Shown here one piece after another: positions 46,180-56,201 of a stretch of 64,000 nucleotides of DNA. Each line of letters starts with the position of its first letter. The first letter of the stretch is position 1. The stretch lies in the NCBI GenBank assembly GCA_918797485.1, contig CAKKNE010000002.1:1144501-1208500 (forward strand). Direction: 5' to 3'. The position numbers and the translations under genes are program-made. The notes below the pieces were generated by a model that worked only from the letters and a program-made list of their open reading frames with translations, was not told the origin of the DNA and searched no databases. The stretch comes from Pelagomonas calceolata. Lineage: Eukaryota; Sar; Pelagophyceae; Pelagomonadales; Pelagomonadaceae.

Positions 46180-46358
46180 TTTTGATTGGGAGAGCGGATG
46201 GCGGGAATGGAGCTTGCTAGATACTGGCGGCTTCCGGCGCAGCGCGAGGCAGCAGGCGGCAGCGGATGGATCAAATGGCAGCGCTCGCTGGACAAGGACT
46301 GCGATTGGGACCTGTAAGCAAGCTCTTTTGGTGCTTGGGCGCGCGAGCTTGGTTATTA

Positions 46359-46381
46359 GCTAGCGGCCTGTAAGACACTAG
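46359..46381 (+). promoter_or_regulatory. Recurrent CTAG-flanked promoter-like element, copy 14
   Basis: Begins GCTAGCGGCC and ends TGTAAGACACTAG. Lies 169 bp upstream of the ankyrin gene ATG at 46550. Confidence 0.7.
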
Positions 46382-46549
46382 CAACTGCGGTTTCCTTGCT
46401 TTTGTCTACCAAGCGGGGGGCTTCAGCGCTCCGAATTTGGTCCCGTCTTTCGCTCGACTTTAACTGCGTGCCGCTCACGAGCTCTTGAGTCATCTGGAGC
46501 TTCCGGAGAGTGGATCACTCATATCAATTTGTGAGTCGCGGCGCGCAAG

Positions 46550-47214
46550 ATGGACTCGGATGGCGAGGATGATACGCCTCCGCTCCTTGCTGCGGCATAC
46601 GAAGGTGATGCGCACGCTCTGCGTCGGGCGATCGCGGACGGCGCCGATCTTCATGTCGAGGACGAAGAGAATTATACGGCCCTTCATTGGCTCGTCAACA
46701 ATACACCGCAGGGTAACGACGAGCTACGAATTGCCTGCATCTCTGCGTTGTTGGACGCGGGAGCCGACGTGAACCCTGGTCTCTGCGTAGGTACCTACGT
46801 CAGGCTACGTAGGTACCTACGCAGGTCGTGGAGGCCGTAGGTACCTACGTAGGTACATTTGGAGAAGTTACCTACGTCAGGCTCCACCTACGCAGAGACC
46901 AGGACGTGAACAGACTGGGGGGGCTTCATGATTTTGATCGTGACCAAATTCCGGGCACGCCTTTGATGGATGCCGTATTTCTGTGTGAGCCTAATCCAGG
47001 CAGTTGTGCTGCGGAACGTACGATCATCGACATGCTACCAGTACGCGCGGGCGCGGACCCGAATATTGCCTCCGCCGACAGCTTTACACCTCTGCATATG
47101 GCTGCAGTTTGGGGATACTGGCACATTGTTCCTGTTCTGCTTGCCGCCGGCGCCGAGGTGAACGCCATTTGGCCTAGTAGAGATACTGATGAAAGGGGGG
47201 ACCCCCTTGACTAA
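46550..47214 (+). CDS. Ankyrin-repeat protein interrupted by a TIR element that may be spliced
   Basis: If the insert is removed as an intron (46769-46902), exons 46550-46768 and 46903-47214 give about 176 residues. Ankyrin units: TPPLLAAAYEGDAHALRRAI, ADLHVEDEENYTALHWLV, SALLDAGADV, and after the insert PLMDAVFL, FTPLHMAAVWGYWHIVPVLL, AAGAEVNAI. Both parts share one frame. The stop lies in a 34-bp palindrome at 47207, so the repeat array may be cut short. Ankyrin repeats bind proteins; the partner is unknown. Confidence 0.7.
46775..46903 (+). mobile_element. 129-bp MITE/introner with 18-bp perfect terminal inverted repeats and 8-bp target duplication
   Basis: Starts CCTGGTCTCTGCGTAGGT and ends with its exact reverse complement. 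Flanked by ACGTGAAC at 46767-46774 and again at 46904-46911. The interior repeats the palindrome GTAGGTACCTAC three times. It is unlike the CTGTGTGGAAATC family. The left duplication offers a GT donor (46769) and the element end offers a CAG acceptor (46902), which together keep the ankyrin frame with one added Asp. Confidence 0.93.
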
Positions 47215-47240
47215 TGTACCGCATGCGGTACATTAGTCAA
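47207..47240. repeat. Perfect 34-bp palindrome at the end of the ankyrin gene
   Basis: Left arm TTGACTAATGTACCGCA (17 bp), right arm its exact reverse complement. AT-richer than its surroundings, immediately preceded by GGGGGGACCCCC. The ankyrin stop codon is inside the left arm. Confidence 0.95.
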
Positions 47241-47415
47241 AATCCACACAAGCGGAAACCGGACCACGCGGAAGACTCCGCGACCGATCCCGGCGATCAG
47301 GGGCTGCCCGCGCGGACGATCAGCCGCGCCGAGGCAGCCAGAGATAATAAGCCATCGGCGGGGCGTACAGAGGAGTGCATCGGGACACACCAGCTGAGAT
47401 AGCAGGGCGCGCAGC

Positions 47416-50400
47416 ATGCTCCTCCTCGGCCGGTGCGTGCTGCTCAGCGCGTTAGCGTGGGGGCAGCAGCACCCCCCCCGCAGCGGGCCGAAGGCGCGGC
47501 GGTCCAAGGGGCGGCGCGGCGGCGCGCGCCGGCTCGAGGACGTGCCGACGGCCGTGCCGACGTTCGTCCCGACGCCCGTGCCGACCTCCATTCCTTCGCC
47601 CAAACCCACGTTCGCGCCGATGCCGGCCCCGACGAAATTCCCGACGTCCGTGCCGACGCCCGTGCCGACGCCCTTGCCGACGCCGACGGCGTTTTCCCGC
47701 AAGCCGACCGGCAGCCCGACGTCCGCACCATCTTCCGAGCCGACGCAGACCTTTCGGCCGACCGGGGTCCCGACGTCCACGCCGACGGCCGTGCCGACGC
47801 CCATGCCGGCGTGCTGCGTCGAGCACCAATTTAGCGCCACCGGCGAGGTGGAAAGCACGACGTGTAGCGGCAGCCGCTCGCCGTGGGACGCCGCCACCAT
47901 GACCGAGCTGTGTACGGCGGGCTATTCGGAAGCCGGCGATGTGGCGCCGCCCTTCCGCGATTGCAGGCAGGAGGCGATTGACTCGGGGAACTGCGGCACG
48001 ATCTCGTGCGTGGAGTGCGACGACGCCGGGGACTGGGCCGAGGACAAGTACTGGGCGAACGTCGGCTACGAAGCGTGCCCCGACTGGGTGGTCGACGCCA
48101 TGAACGCGGAGGCGGCCACCGGCGGCGCGTGCGCGGCTTGGGTCAGCGTCCGCGGCTACTGGCGCCGGGGTCCCGTGCCGACGTCCGTGCCGACGTCCGT
48201 GCCGACGGCGCAGCCCCAGGTCTCGGCCAAACCGACGCCCGTGCCGACATCCATGCCGACGACCTCCACGTGGGCGCCGACGACCTCCACGTGGGCGCCG
48301 ACGGGCGAGCCGACTCTCGTCCCGACCCCGGTGCCGACGGCCTTGCCGACGGCCGTGCCGACGCCCGTGCCGGCGTGCTGCGTCGAGCACAAATTTACCG
48401 AAACCGGGGAGGTGGAAGGCACGACGTGCTACGGCGGCCGCTCGCCGTGGGACTACTCAACGATGGCCGACCTGTGTACGGCGGGCTATTCGAAGTACGG
48501 CGCGGCGGCGCCGCCCTTCCGCGATTGCAGGCAGGAGGCGATTGACTCGGGGAACTGCGGCACGATCTCGTGCGTGGAGTGCGACGACGCCGGGGACTGG
48601 GCCGAGGACAAGTACTGGGCGAACGTCGGCTACGAAGCGTGCCCCGACTGGGTGGTCGACGCCATGAACGCGGAGGGGGCCACCGGCGGCCAGTGCGCGG
48701 CTTGGGTCCGCGGCTACTGGTATCCCTCCGGTTCGTGCGGGCACCACGCCTGGGGCGCCGATCGCGACGGATACTCCAAGTGCGCCCGGCTGGGTAGAGA
48801 GCCCTATCCCGAGGGCGACGCCGCCCTCCACGCGATGGGGAACAACGCCGGGTTGTGCTGCCCGGAGTATCCCTCCGGTTCGTGCGGGCACCACGCCTGG
48901 GGCGCCGATCGCGACGGATACTCCAAGTGCGCCTCGGCGGGGAGAGAACCCTATCCCGAGGGCGACGCCGCCCTCCACGCGATGGGGGACGACGCGGAGA
49001 CGTGCTGCCCGGGCGAGGACTGGAGGTGGGCGAACGGCTGTCGCCAGGACTACTGCACGGACTGGGGTAACGACTGCTACGCCTCGATGGACTGGGGCGA
49101 GCCGGTGACCTGCTCAAACGGCTACACTCCGTCGCCGCCGAGCCCGCCTGGGCACGACCCCGAGTACACGTGCTGCCCGAGCGCGACCAGCTGCGAGTAC
49201 GTCGCCGGCCAGCCGTTCGTCCTCGTGGCGTTTGAGCCCGATCCAGCCACCCAGGCAATGTTGGGCCTGCCAGGCGGGGAGTTCTCGGTGGGCTTGAACG
49301 ATGCCGACAGAAGCTACCACCCCGATGAGGGCGGAAACGTGCACAGCAACACCTTTTTCACGGTGCAAACTACGGAGGGCACGAAAATGCTTCATCGCAG
49401 CACGGACAACAACATAGTTTTCCCGGACATGCCGCCCGAGTGGACGACGGACGCGACGCGGCCGCCGCACATCGAGGGGGATGTCCTCATCAACGTCGGT
49501 CTGCACGTGAACTGCCAAGAGTACGTGCACGGCTCCTTTGTGAAAGCGCTCGGGAATGTGGGCTCCCCCGGGAGCTGGGTCGTCAACGAAGACGGGACAA
49601 TTTCGCCGCATGATGCCCCGCACCTCGTTCTTGGCTGGGGCGACTTCACCACGGCCGCTTGCTGGGACTGGTTCGTGGGCCCGGAACCGAACAACCTAGT
49701 CCTCATGGACTCCGCGATGGCGCTCGGTTGCGAGGCCGCGAGAGAGGCCGATCCTGCTCAGATGTGCGCGCCGGTCTTCCGCGCGAGAGGCGTCGACTGC
49801 GATCACGCTGGCCACGACCATGGCGGCGCCTGCGACGGCATCCACCTCGAGGCCGGGGTGGGCGAGGTCTGCAACTGGGCGCACGGGGAGACGCACGGCT
49901 GCCCGGTCGTGAACACCCAGTTGTGGGACAGCGAGCTCTGGAGCTGCGACGATCTCTGCGGCAGGGCTGGCGGGTGGTGCGAGCGCGCGGCGCACATGAG
50001 CAACAATCACTGCGGGTCGGACGTCCACGAGGAGTACGAGCTCTCGTGCGACCAGGGCATTCGCGACATCCGGACGTGGGGTGGTGAGCCGTCTCACACC
50101 TTGTGCTGGTGCCGGGTCGACGACACGGACCACTGGTGGCACTACTACCACGAAGACGACGACGACGACGACGACGGTGATGGGGCCACGGAGCTCGTCA
50201 TGTCCGGCGGCCTCGTCGCGATCGGACTTACGTTCACCGGTATTAGCATCGCTGCGATCGCGAATGCGTTCCAGGAACAATGCGCATTAGGACCGACGAT
50301 CATCTTCGAGGCCGGCACCACCCACCCCTACTACATCAGCCCCAACCTCTGCACCATCGGCACGCACACGTACGCCTCCAAGAAGACCGTGCGCGACGCG

Positions 50401-50505
50401 TCGCCGCGCAAGGTCTGCCGCAAGTTCTGCGAGGCCGCGTCCGCCGCCGGGAAGCTGGCGCTCAAGCACGTCCAGGGCCTGACCTGCTACTGCAAGCGGC
50501 GGTAG
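47416..50505 (+). CDS. Large secreted Cys-rich protein with Pro-Thr repeats and one membrane helix
   Basis: A 1029-residue intronless protein. Signal peptide MLLLGRCVLLSALAWGQ; a PT-rich stretch (VPTPVPTSIPSPKPT type, about 42-130); a Cys-rich unit of about 120 residues (47804-48163, CCVEHQF to RGYW); a second PT-rich stretch; the same unit again (48370-48720); two copies of a 49-residue unit (YPSGSCGHHAWGADRDGYSK, 48721-49014); then a large domain (ATQAMLGLPGGEFSVGLNDA), a His/Cys-rich region, an acidic run, and a membrane helix near residue 932. PT-rich linkers with Cys-rich modules are common in algal cell-surface proteins. No enzyme domain recognised. Confidence 0.7.
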   Translation: MLLLGRCVLLSALAWGQQHPPRSGPKARRSKGRRGGARRLEDVPTAVPTFVPTPVPTSIPSPKPTFAPMPAPTKFPTSVPTPVPTPLPTPTAFSRKPTGSPTSAPSSEPTQTFRPTGVPTSTPTAVPTPMPACCVEHQFSATGEVESTTCSGSRSPWDAATMTELCTAGYSEAGDVAPPFRDCRQEAIDSGNCGTISCVECDDAGDWAEDKYWANVGYEACPDWVVDAMNAEAATGGACAAWVSVRGYWRRGPVPTSVPTSVPTAQPQVSAKPTPVPTSMPTTSTWAPTTSTWAPTGEPTLVPTPVPTALPTAVPTPVPACCVEHKFTETGEVEGTTCYGGRSPWDYSTMADLCTAGYSKYGAAAPPFRDCRQEAIDSGNCGTISCVECDDAGDWAEDKYWANVGYEACPDWVVDAMNAEGATGGQCAAWVRGYWYPSGSCGHHAWGADRDGYSKCARLGREPYPEGDAALHAMGNNAGLCCPEYPSGSCGHHAWGADRDGYSKCASAGREPYPEGDAALHAMGDDAETCCPGEDWRWANGCRQDYCTDWGNDCYASMDWGEPVTCSNGYTPSPPSPPGHDPEYTCCPSATSCEYVAGQPFVLVAFEPDPATQAMLGLPGGEFSVGLNDADRSYHPDEGGNVHSNTFFTVQTTEGTKMLHRSTDNNIVFPDMPPEWTTDATRPPHIEGDVLINVGLHVNCQEYVHGSFVKALGNVGSPGSWVVNEDGTISPHDAPHLVLGWGDFTTAACWDWFVGPEPNNLVLMDSAMALGCEAAREADPAQMCAPVFRARGVDCDHAGHDHGGACDGIHLEAGVGEVCNWAHGETHGCPVVNTQLWDSELWSCDDLCGRAGGWCERAAHMSNNHCGSDVHEEYELSCDQGIRDIRTWGGEPSHTLCWCRVDDTDHWWHYYHEDDDDDDDGDGATELVMSGGLVAIGLTFTGISIAAIANAFQEQCALGPTIIFEAGTTHPYYISPNLCTIGTHTYASKKTVRDASPRKVCRKFCEAASAAGKLALKHVQGLTCYCKRR
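47804..48720 (+). repeat. Internal duplication of a Cys-rich unit inside the secreted protein
   Basis: Units 47804-48163 and 48370-48720 share a run of about 165 bp (from CCGCCCTTCCGCGATTGC) that appears identical, including third codon positions. The two 49-residue units at 48721-49014 are also nearly identical. Confidence 0.85.
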
Positions 50506-50693
50506 CGCCCCTTTCTTTTTGCTTCCCCCCTCCTCCCCTTCGGTCGTCGACTCTGGAGTACTGGGCGCACGCGGGCTGCCCAGTGTCTTCGTGCGATCAG
50601 TACTCGCGAACTACCAACTGATTTCAAGGTGCGCAAAGAATTCAACTAGTCATAAGTTTCACAAAATACCTTATCAGGAAGGAAGGACGCAAC

Positions 50694-52663
50694 CTACCAA
50701 GACGGCACCTCGTCCGCGCCGTCGACGTCGACGAGGCGGCCCGCCACGGAACCGACGCCGCCCCGGCGGTAGGCCACGCGGCCGCGCACGAAGGTCGCCT
50801 CGACGCGTCCTAGCGTAGGCACGCCCTTCAAAGCGTCGGACGACGCCGACGACGCCGCCTCGGCGTCGAACACGCAGAACGACGCGCACTTGCCTATAGC
50901 TATAGTACCGTACTGCGACAGACCCAGCGCAGCAGCTGTATTGGTGGAGAGCCACTTCGCCACATCGGTCAGGGAGAAGCCCTCGCTCAATGCCCGGGCC
51001 CAGAGAGCGGGTAACGCGTCGGCGGCCACTCTTGCACACGTGCCCGGCGCCGCGCGCGCGAAGTCACCACTCTCGGAACATTTCAACTCCGGAGCGACGG
51101 CGTCCGTCCCCGAATGGATACACTGCAACGTGCCATCCCGCAACGCGTCCCATAAAGCAGTTTGGTGGCCCGAGTGGCGCAAGGGGGGCGCGAATTTGAA
51201 GCGCGTGGCCCCGTTCGGGACCTCTTCCGCGGCTAGGAGTAGGTACAACGTCGATGTCGCAGCCGTCGGCTTTAGGTCTTCCGGCACGTGCTGCAAGGCG
51301 CCCACTGTTTGCGCTGCCGCTACATCAGTGATATGTAACCGCGACGCGTTCTTCACTCTTCTCGAGAGGAGCCATCTTAAACCGCGAGCTTGTGAGCGAG
51401 AAGGATGCGCCCTCGCTAGCAACGAGTAGTCCCTCCGAATGGCTCGTCGCGTGTTGTCGTCCGTGTCCTTGAAGATCGAAATCTCGCGCGGCCGTCTCCG
51501 CGCGAAGCGCGGCTGCCTTATAGTTGCTGACACGGACCGAGGAATGACCTCATGGTGAGAAGGTGACGACGGCTCCGATTGAGCTCTAGGACGTAGCGGC
51601 GGCGGCGGTAGCACCGGACACGTAATCTTGGACACGTCTTTGACGAGCTGGCCTAGCGACGGCGTCCGCACGAAGACCGCCCGTTCGGGAGACGAGGGCG
51701 GGAAGGTCGGTCTTCTCACAGCACAAGGTACCAATCTCTGGGGGTTGGGCACGGTCTGGGAGCGTTTGAGGGCTGGCGAGGTGAGCGGCGCAAACGACAC
51801 GGAGGGCTTCGGGCTTTCAGGAGCCTCGTAGGCGTAGGAGGCTAACTCCGCTTGCAGTAGGGACTGGACCCACGGATCTTCGTCTTCACTGGACTGTTGT
51901 TTTCTCAATCTACGAGAAGGTGATTCTTGGGCGCCGTCGAGCTCACAGAGCGGCAGGCGCGCCATCGGGCTGGCGGCCCGAGGCCTATCAGCAACAGGCA
52001 CGTGGTGGAACGGACTAGCGAGGTCCCGTTCTCCGTCGGTCAATTTTACGACGTCGGTCACGAGGACGCGCGCCTCGGCCTGCGGACGGCGACGCGTGAC
52101 TGCGCTGCTCTGACGACGTCGCGTCGATGGCGTCGACGGCGTCTCCGTGGCGCCACCTCGACGCCGTCGACGCGTCACCTCAAACAGTAAAGGTCGAAGC
52201 GACTTCCGAGGACGCCGGGGCGGGCCTGGGCCTGGAGCCACGTCTCGTCGGTTGTGGCACCATTTACATCGTCGCAGGGGGCCAAGGTCGGGACTTCCGC
52301 GACGACGGGGATGTAGGATGAGGTGGCCCTACCGGCTATTACGACGTCACAGAGCAGCGGCTCGTCATTCTGGAGTTCCGGGCCCCCGAACCTCGAAGGG
52401 AGGTGGACTACTGTCGAAAAGCCTCCTTCGACGGCGCTTTCATAAACATCAGAGCCTCTCAGGACATCGATGAGACCTGGTAAAAGAGCGCAGGCGCCGC
52501 AATCCACAAACTCGACGTCATTCGGAGGCGGCACGCGTCCGGACTCAATACGTGCTATAACACCGTCCTCTACGGTAATCGTGGCGGCCTGGACACCTTG
52601 GGGCAGGGCGACGCGGTCGGAGTAGACCGCGCAGCGGCGCGGTTGCACGTCGCCGGCGGTCAT
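50694..52663 (-). CDS. Allantoinase/dihydropyrimidinase-like amidohydrolase, degenerate, with a large insert
   Basis: Exons 52663-52179 and 52104-50694 give about 631 residues. The N-terminal VEDGVIARIE, then CGACALLPGLIDVLRGSDVY, matches the amidohydrolase start, but the metal-binding H-x-H after GLID is missing. The C-terminal part (LAAEEVPNGATRFKFAPPLR, LWDALRDGTLQCI, GDFARAAPG, DVAKWLSTNTAAALGL, IAIGKCASFCVFD) matches allantoinase order. The S-D-H-S-P metal site reads SGTDAVAP. Between them lies about 250 residues of Ser/Pro/Arg-rich disordered sequence. It keeps the fold's outline but lacks metal ligands, so it is probably a non-catalytic homologue. The intron is short and core-bearing. 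Confidence 0.7.
52105..52178 (-). other. 74-nt intron of the amidohydrolase-like gene, introner-core type
   Basis: Minus strand GTGACGCG...AGAGCAG. It contains GACGCCATCGACGCGACG and GACGCGTCGACGGCGTC in opposite orientations, a small dyad. Splicing restores the frame. Confidence 0.65.
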
Positions 52664-53194
52664 TTTCGAGCAGTTTTTTTGCTGGTTTCTTGGCTGGGTG
52701 CTAGCTGAAGCCACTGACGAGCGCTCGGCTTTTCTTTGTGTGCTACGGCGGTGCTAGATCAATCGAAAGCACTGAGATTTTCGAGGGGGTATGCAGCTTC
52801 TACGGTCTCCGACGGCCCGTCGACGTGAGGTCACAGAGCTAAGGAGAAGCCGAGACTGCTGCCAACGCCAATTACTGCGCCGATATGCCGCGCCGCGTTT
52901 ATGGGCCCTCAAAAGGGGAGGCTGCACAAGCTCGATGCATTGCAGGAAATGTGGACCATCCGTTATCAAGCGCCTCGACGCCTCGCGAAGCCCCGCAGGA
53001 CCTCCTCGACGACGGGGCACGGCGCCGCACATTTTGACCTTGGCGCTGCCAAAGCAGGCGCTGCACAGAGAGCAAATCGCCTGGACGGCGGGCAACGCTA
53101 CCGGCGCGGCGCCTCGACGATTTAACCTTGGCGCTCCAAGCGAGAGCAATTGCCCAAAACGGCAGGCAAGACGCGGGCAGCCCAAAACAGCACC
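52664..53194. other. Intergenic region between divergent genes, nothing recognised
   Basis: 531 bp, CG- and Arg-codon-rich frames on both strands but no family match and no promoter-like element. Confidence 0.5.
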
Positions 53195-55339
53195 ATGCCA
53201 CCCCACCAGCGCACGACACTCCTAGACGACGGCAGCCCCGGCTCCGACGCCTGGATCCCGAAGACGCCCTGGCACGAACTAAGGACGGTGATAGGCCGCG
53301 AGGGCCCCGTCGAGGCGCCGATCAATTCGCTGCGGGACCCGCGGACGCCGTGGACCGCGCGTTTTAGATATGCGCAGCACCTGACGCACGGTTGCGAAGA
53401 CGTCGAGTTAAGGACGAAATTGCTCCTGGCGCAGGCGAGGAATTTAGAGAGGACGGCGTCCTATGAGGATGACGAGGACGACGACGACGACGACGACGAG
53501 CTCGATGCTCTATTATCAGTCTTGTGGAGGGCTGGTGCTTTAACAAAAACAAATAGAGGCTTACTAGCATTAGATGCGTACGCGGCCTGGGCCACGGCGC
53601 TGCACTACGCCCTACTCCCAAACCTACTCGCCTCGACAGAAGCCCTCGAGAGCGCGAGAGGAGACTGGGAGCGCGACGTCTCGAGGAGCGGCGCGTTTGA
53701 AGGAGGTAGAGACCACATACCTCAAACCGAGGACCCCGTCGGCCTGCAGCTCCAGCGTTTTGATGACGAAAGTTCTTTATCTTCCGTGGGCTCCGTCCAA
53801 AGAGACAATTCGGAAGACTCCTACGCGCCGCCGCCGTCTCCTTCCCGTTTTGAAGAGGAGCCGGGCATCGACCAGGCGGCCTTTGCGACGGGCATGCGCG
53901 AAGTTTTAAGGGTGTGGGCCCCGGACGATCAAGCGCCTCTGCTGTATTCGTTGATCCAGGCGATCTTCGGCGGTCTGGACGACGTCTGCATGGCGAACCA
54001 CGCGCCGTACGCATTAGATACATTTAGACGGCCTTCAGACATCCCTTGTCTAGCTTTACTACCTCTGAGCTACGCGCGGGAACGGTGCGGCGAGTGGCTC
54101 AAACGCTTCGACAACGGCGCTATTCTGGCGCGCCGGGCCCAAAAGGAGTTCGAAGCGTCCCAAGCGAACCCCGACCAGCCACCTAGACACTTATTGCGAC
54201 CGACGGGGCCGTCTGTCGAGCTAAGTAAAGTGCCCAACAGAGAAAAGCGGTCCACCGTCGTCTCCAAACAGTTAGCGAGGCATTTCTATTTACCAAAGGC
54301 CACGCGTGACTGCGGCTCTGATGCGAGACGGTTTCTCTTGACGTTGAGACAGAAGCAGTCGGCGACTGTGTGGAAATCAACCAGTGTGTCGGGTGCATGC
54401 GGTGAGGAACCGACATCGACACGCCATCGAGCAGGTGTCGCGTCGATGGCGTGGAGGTCGACGAACGCGCCGTAAATTTGATTTCCACACAGGTCGGCGA
54501 TCGAGAAGGACTTTCTGCGGCGCCGGTCGGAGCGGCATCGCACGGAGCAGCCGTCTCCTTTGTGCAAATATCTACCTCCCCGAGAAGTGCTGACGCCGTG
54601 GGCTCCGGACAATTTCAATCCCGTGGGCACCAAAATGCGGGCCAAAAAACGCGACCCGCTGCGTTCCGGTCTCTTCGCGCCGGGCCCGCGCTCTGTGGGC
54701 GGCGGTCACACCGTGAAGATGGCCAAGGCGTCGCCAAAACCGCCGGAGTATTCCATCTTGACGGCGCCGCACATCCATAGAGCCACGGACATCTCGTTAA
54801 GGGGGCCCCCAACCGAGAAGAAGCTCTCGCAGCGCCAGCTGTTGAAAAGGGCCGAGCGGCGCGCGCGGCAACGACTTAGACAAGCCGTCGACGCGCGGTC
54901 CATCGGTTTATTGGTGCAGTACGGCGAGGCCCGGGGCGCCCGCGGTGGGAGCACGCAGGCCGACTCCTTCGTCGCGCCCGACGACGAGTGGCCGTCCACC
55001 ACAGTAACGACGCTGCAGCTGGATTCCCAAGTCGAGACGCACCTGTCAGCCGAAGCCCAGTACGCGCAGGGCGTCCTCGACGGTAGGGTGGTGGTGGCCG
55101 CGGACGCGGGCGCGGCGACTTATGGAATGCAGAGGCCGAGCGACGACCCTGCCGATGATAGGATCCGCGCTGAATTGGCCGAGGCGAAGCGCAAGGCCGC
55201 TTTAAGGCTGCCGCGGGCGCCGCTCGAAGAGAGAGACGCCCTGCTCCGGAAGCGCGTCCCGCCGGACGTGGACTTGCTCGTGCGGGCGCGGAACAAGATT
55301 TTGGAGGGGGCGCCTGTTTTATTACGGTACGCGGTTTAA
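53195..55339 (+). CDS. Unknown 669-residue protein, interrupted by an introner
   Basis: Exons 53195-54357 and 54493-55339. I recognise no family. Visible parts: an N-terminal DDGSPGSDAWIPKTPWHE, a helical section, an acidic run (EDDEDDDDDDDELD, about residues 90-103), a helical middle (EVLRVWAPDDQAPLLYSLIQ, AIFGGLDDVCMA), a basic section (LLKRAERRARQRLRQAV), and a helical C-terminus. The splice joins LTLRQKQ to SAIEKDFLRR exactly at the target duplication. Likely cytosolic or nuclear. The 3' neighbour converges within 20 bp. Confidence 0.65.
54358..54492 (+). mobile_element. Introner element acting as an intron, textbook copy
   Basis: Element 54366-54492 (127 bp) begins CTGTGTGGAAATCAA and ends TTGATTTCCACACAG, perfect 15-bp inverted repeats. 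It is flanked by GTCGGCGA at 54358-54365 and again at 54493-54500. The left GTCGGCGA gives the donor, the element's CAG the acceptor; splicing leaves one GTCGGCGA and restores the frame. The inside has a GTCGCGTCGATGGCGTGGAG core. The insert has an in-frame stop. Confidence 0.97.
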
Positions 55340-55356
55340 CTACATGTTTTTACAGA

Positions 55357-55806
55357 CTACCACAACCAGAGGACGAGCTTCGCCGCCCCGACGGCGAGGC
55401 CCGCCACGACGAACGCGCCGGCGGCGAGCACCACCGGGATCACAAGGTTCGCGGGGAGCGTCATCGAATAGCTCACTTTGCGATGCACGCGCGTGCCGGA
55501 CGCCGAGAGCCAGACCTGGTAGTACGTTGTTTTTGTCACGACGGTCGAGATGTCGTCGTCGCTCCAGGCGGCATAGTGCCCAAAACCGAGGCTCCGGAGG
55601 TCCCACCACCAGCTCAAGCGGAGGTCGCCCGGGTAACAGTCCGACGCCCGCGGCTGGGCCCAGGACTTGAACAGCTCCCGTTGCTTCGCCCACGGCAGCG
55701 CGCGCCACCGCCGCGAGAGCTCGTCGGGCTTCACCGCCACGCCGCCGAGGCACTCGCGGAGGTGGCCGCACCATAAACGGCTTTCGCCCGTGTCGGCGCT
55801 TCGCAT
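55357..55806 (-). CDS. Small tail-anchored protein, unknown family
   Basis: The ATG at 55806 gives 149 residues. After a helical section (ELSRRWRALPWAKQREL) and a Trp-rich stretch (LRLSWWWDLRSLGF), the last about 25 residues (LVIPVVLAAGAFVVAGLAVG) are a single membrane helix ending at the C-terminus, as in tail-anchored proteins. The open frame extends upstream to 56070 but with low-complexity sequence. I recognise no family. Confidence 0.5.
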   Translation of the reverse strand: MRSADTGESRLWCGHLRECLGGVAVKPDELSRRWRALPWAKQRELFKSWAQPRASDCYPGDLRLSWWWDLRSLGFGHYAAWSDDDISTVVTKTTYYQVWLSASGTRVHRKVSYSMTLPANLVIPVVLAAGAFVVAGLAVGAAKLVLWLW

Positions 55807-56201
55807 CGTTTGGAGGCAAGGAATGCGCCTCAGGTGGCTGCCGCGTGGATCCCGAGGACGCGCCTTGCGCTTTAGGCTGCCCGACGGCTTTCTGGTCACC
55901 GCATGGGCTCCTGGCGCGGCGGCATCGGCCCTTGCTCCTCTGTTCAGGCCGGGTTCAATGCGGAATGAGCCGCCCCAGGGCAATCTTACCTCAGATTGTC
56001 CGCTGGATTCAAAAAAGTCCCGTTTTTTTAGGCGTCCCCCACGCCCGGACGACGCCTGCCGCCGCCTCAAGAACCCTGGTGAAATTACGCTGGCTTACAT
56101 ACTAGCTGCTCGTGCACTGGCAAGCAAATTTCGCGGGCGACGAATAAAGGCACATATCACATCCGCCTACCGATTCACAAAGAGGCAGATTCGCAGTGTT
56201 G

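Noticed and set aside
52791-53225. 144-codon plus-strand frame upstream of the 53195 gene
   Set aside because: No ATG-led conserved segment, Arg/Cys-rich low complexity, and it overlaps an equally long minus-strand frame.
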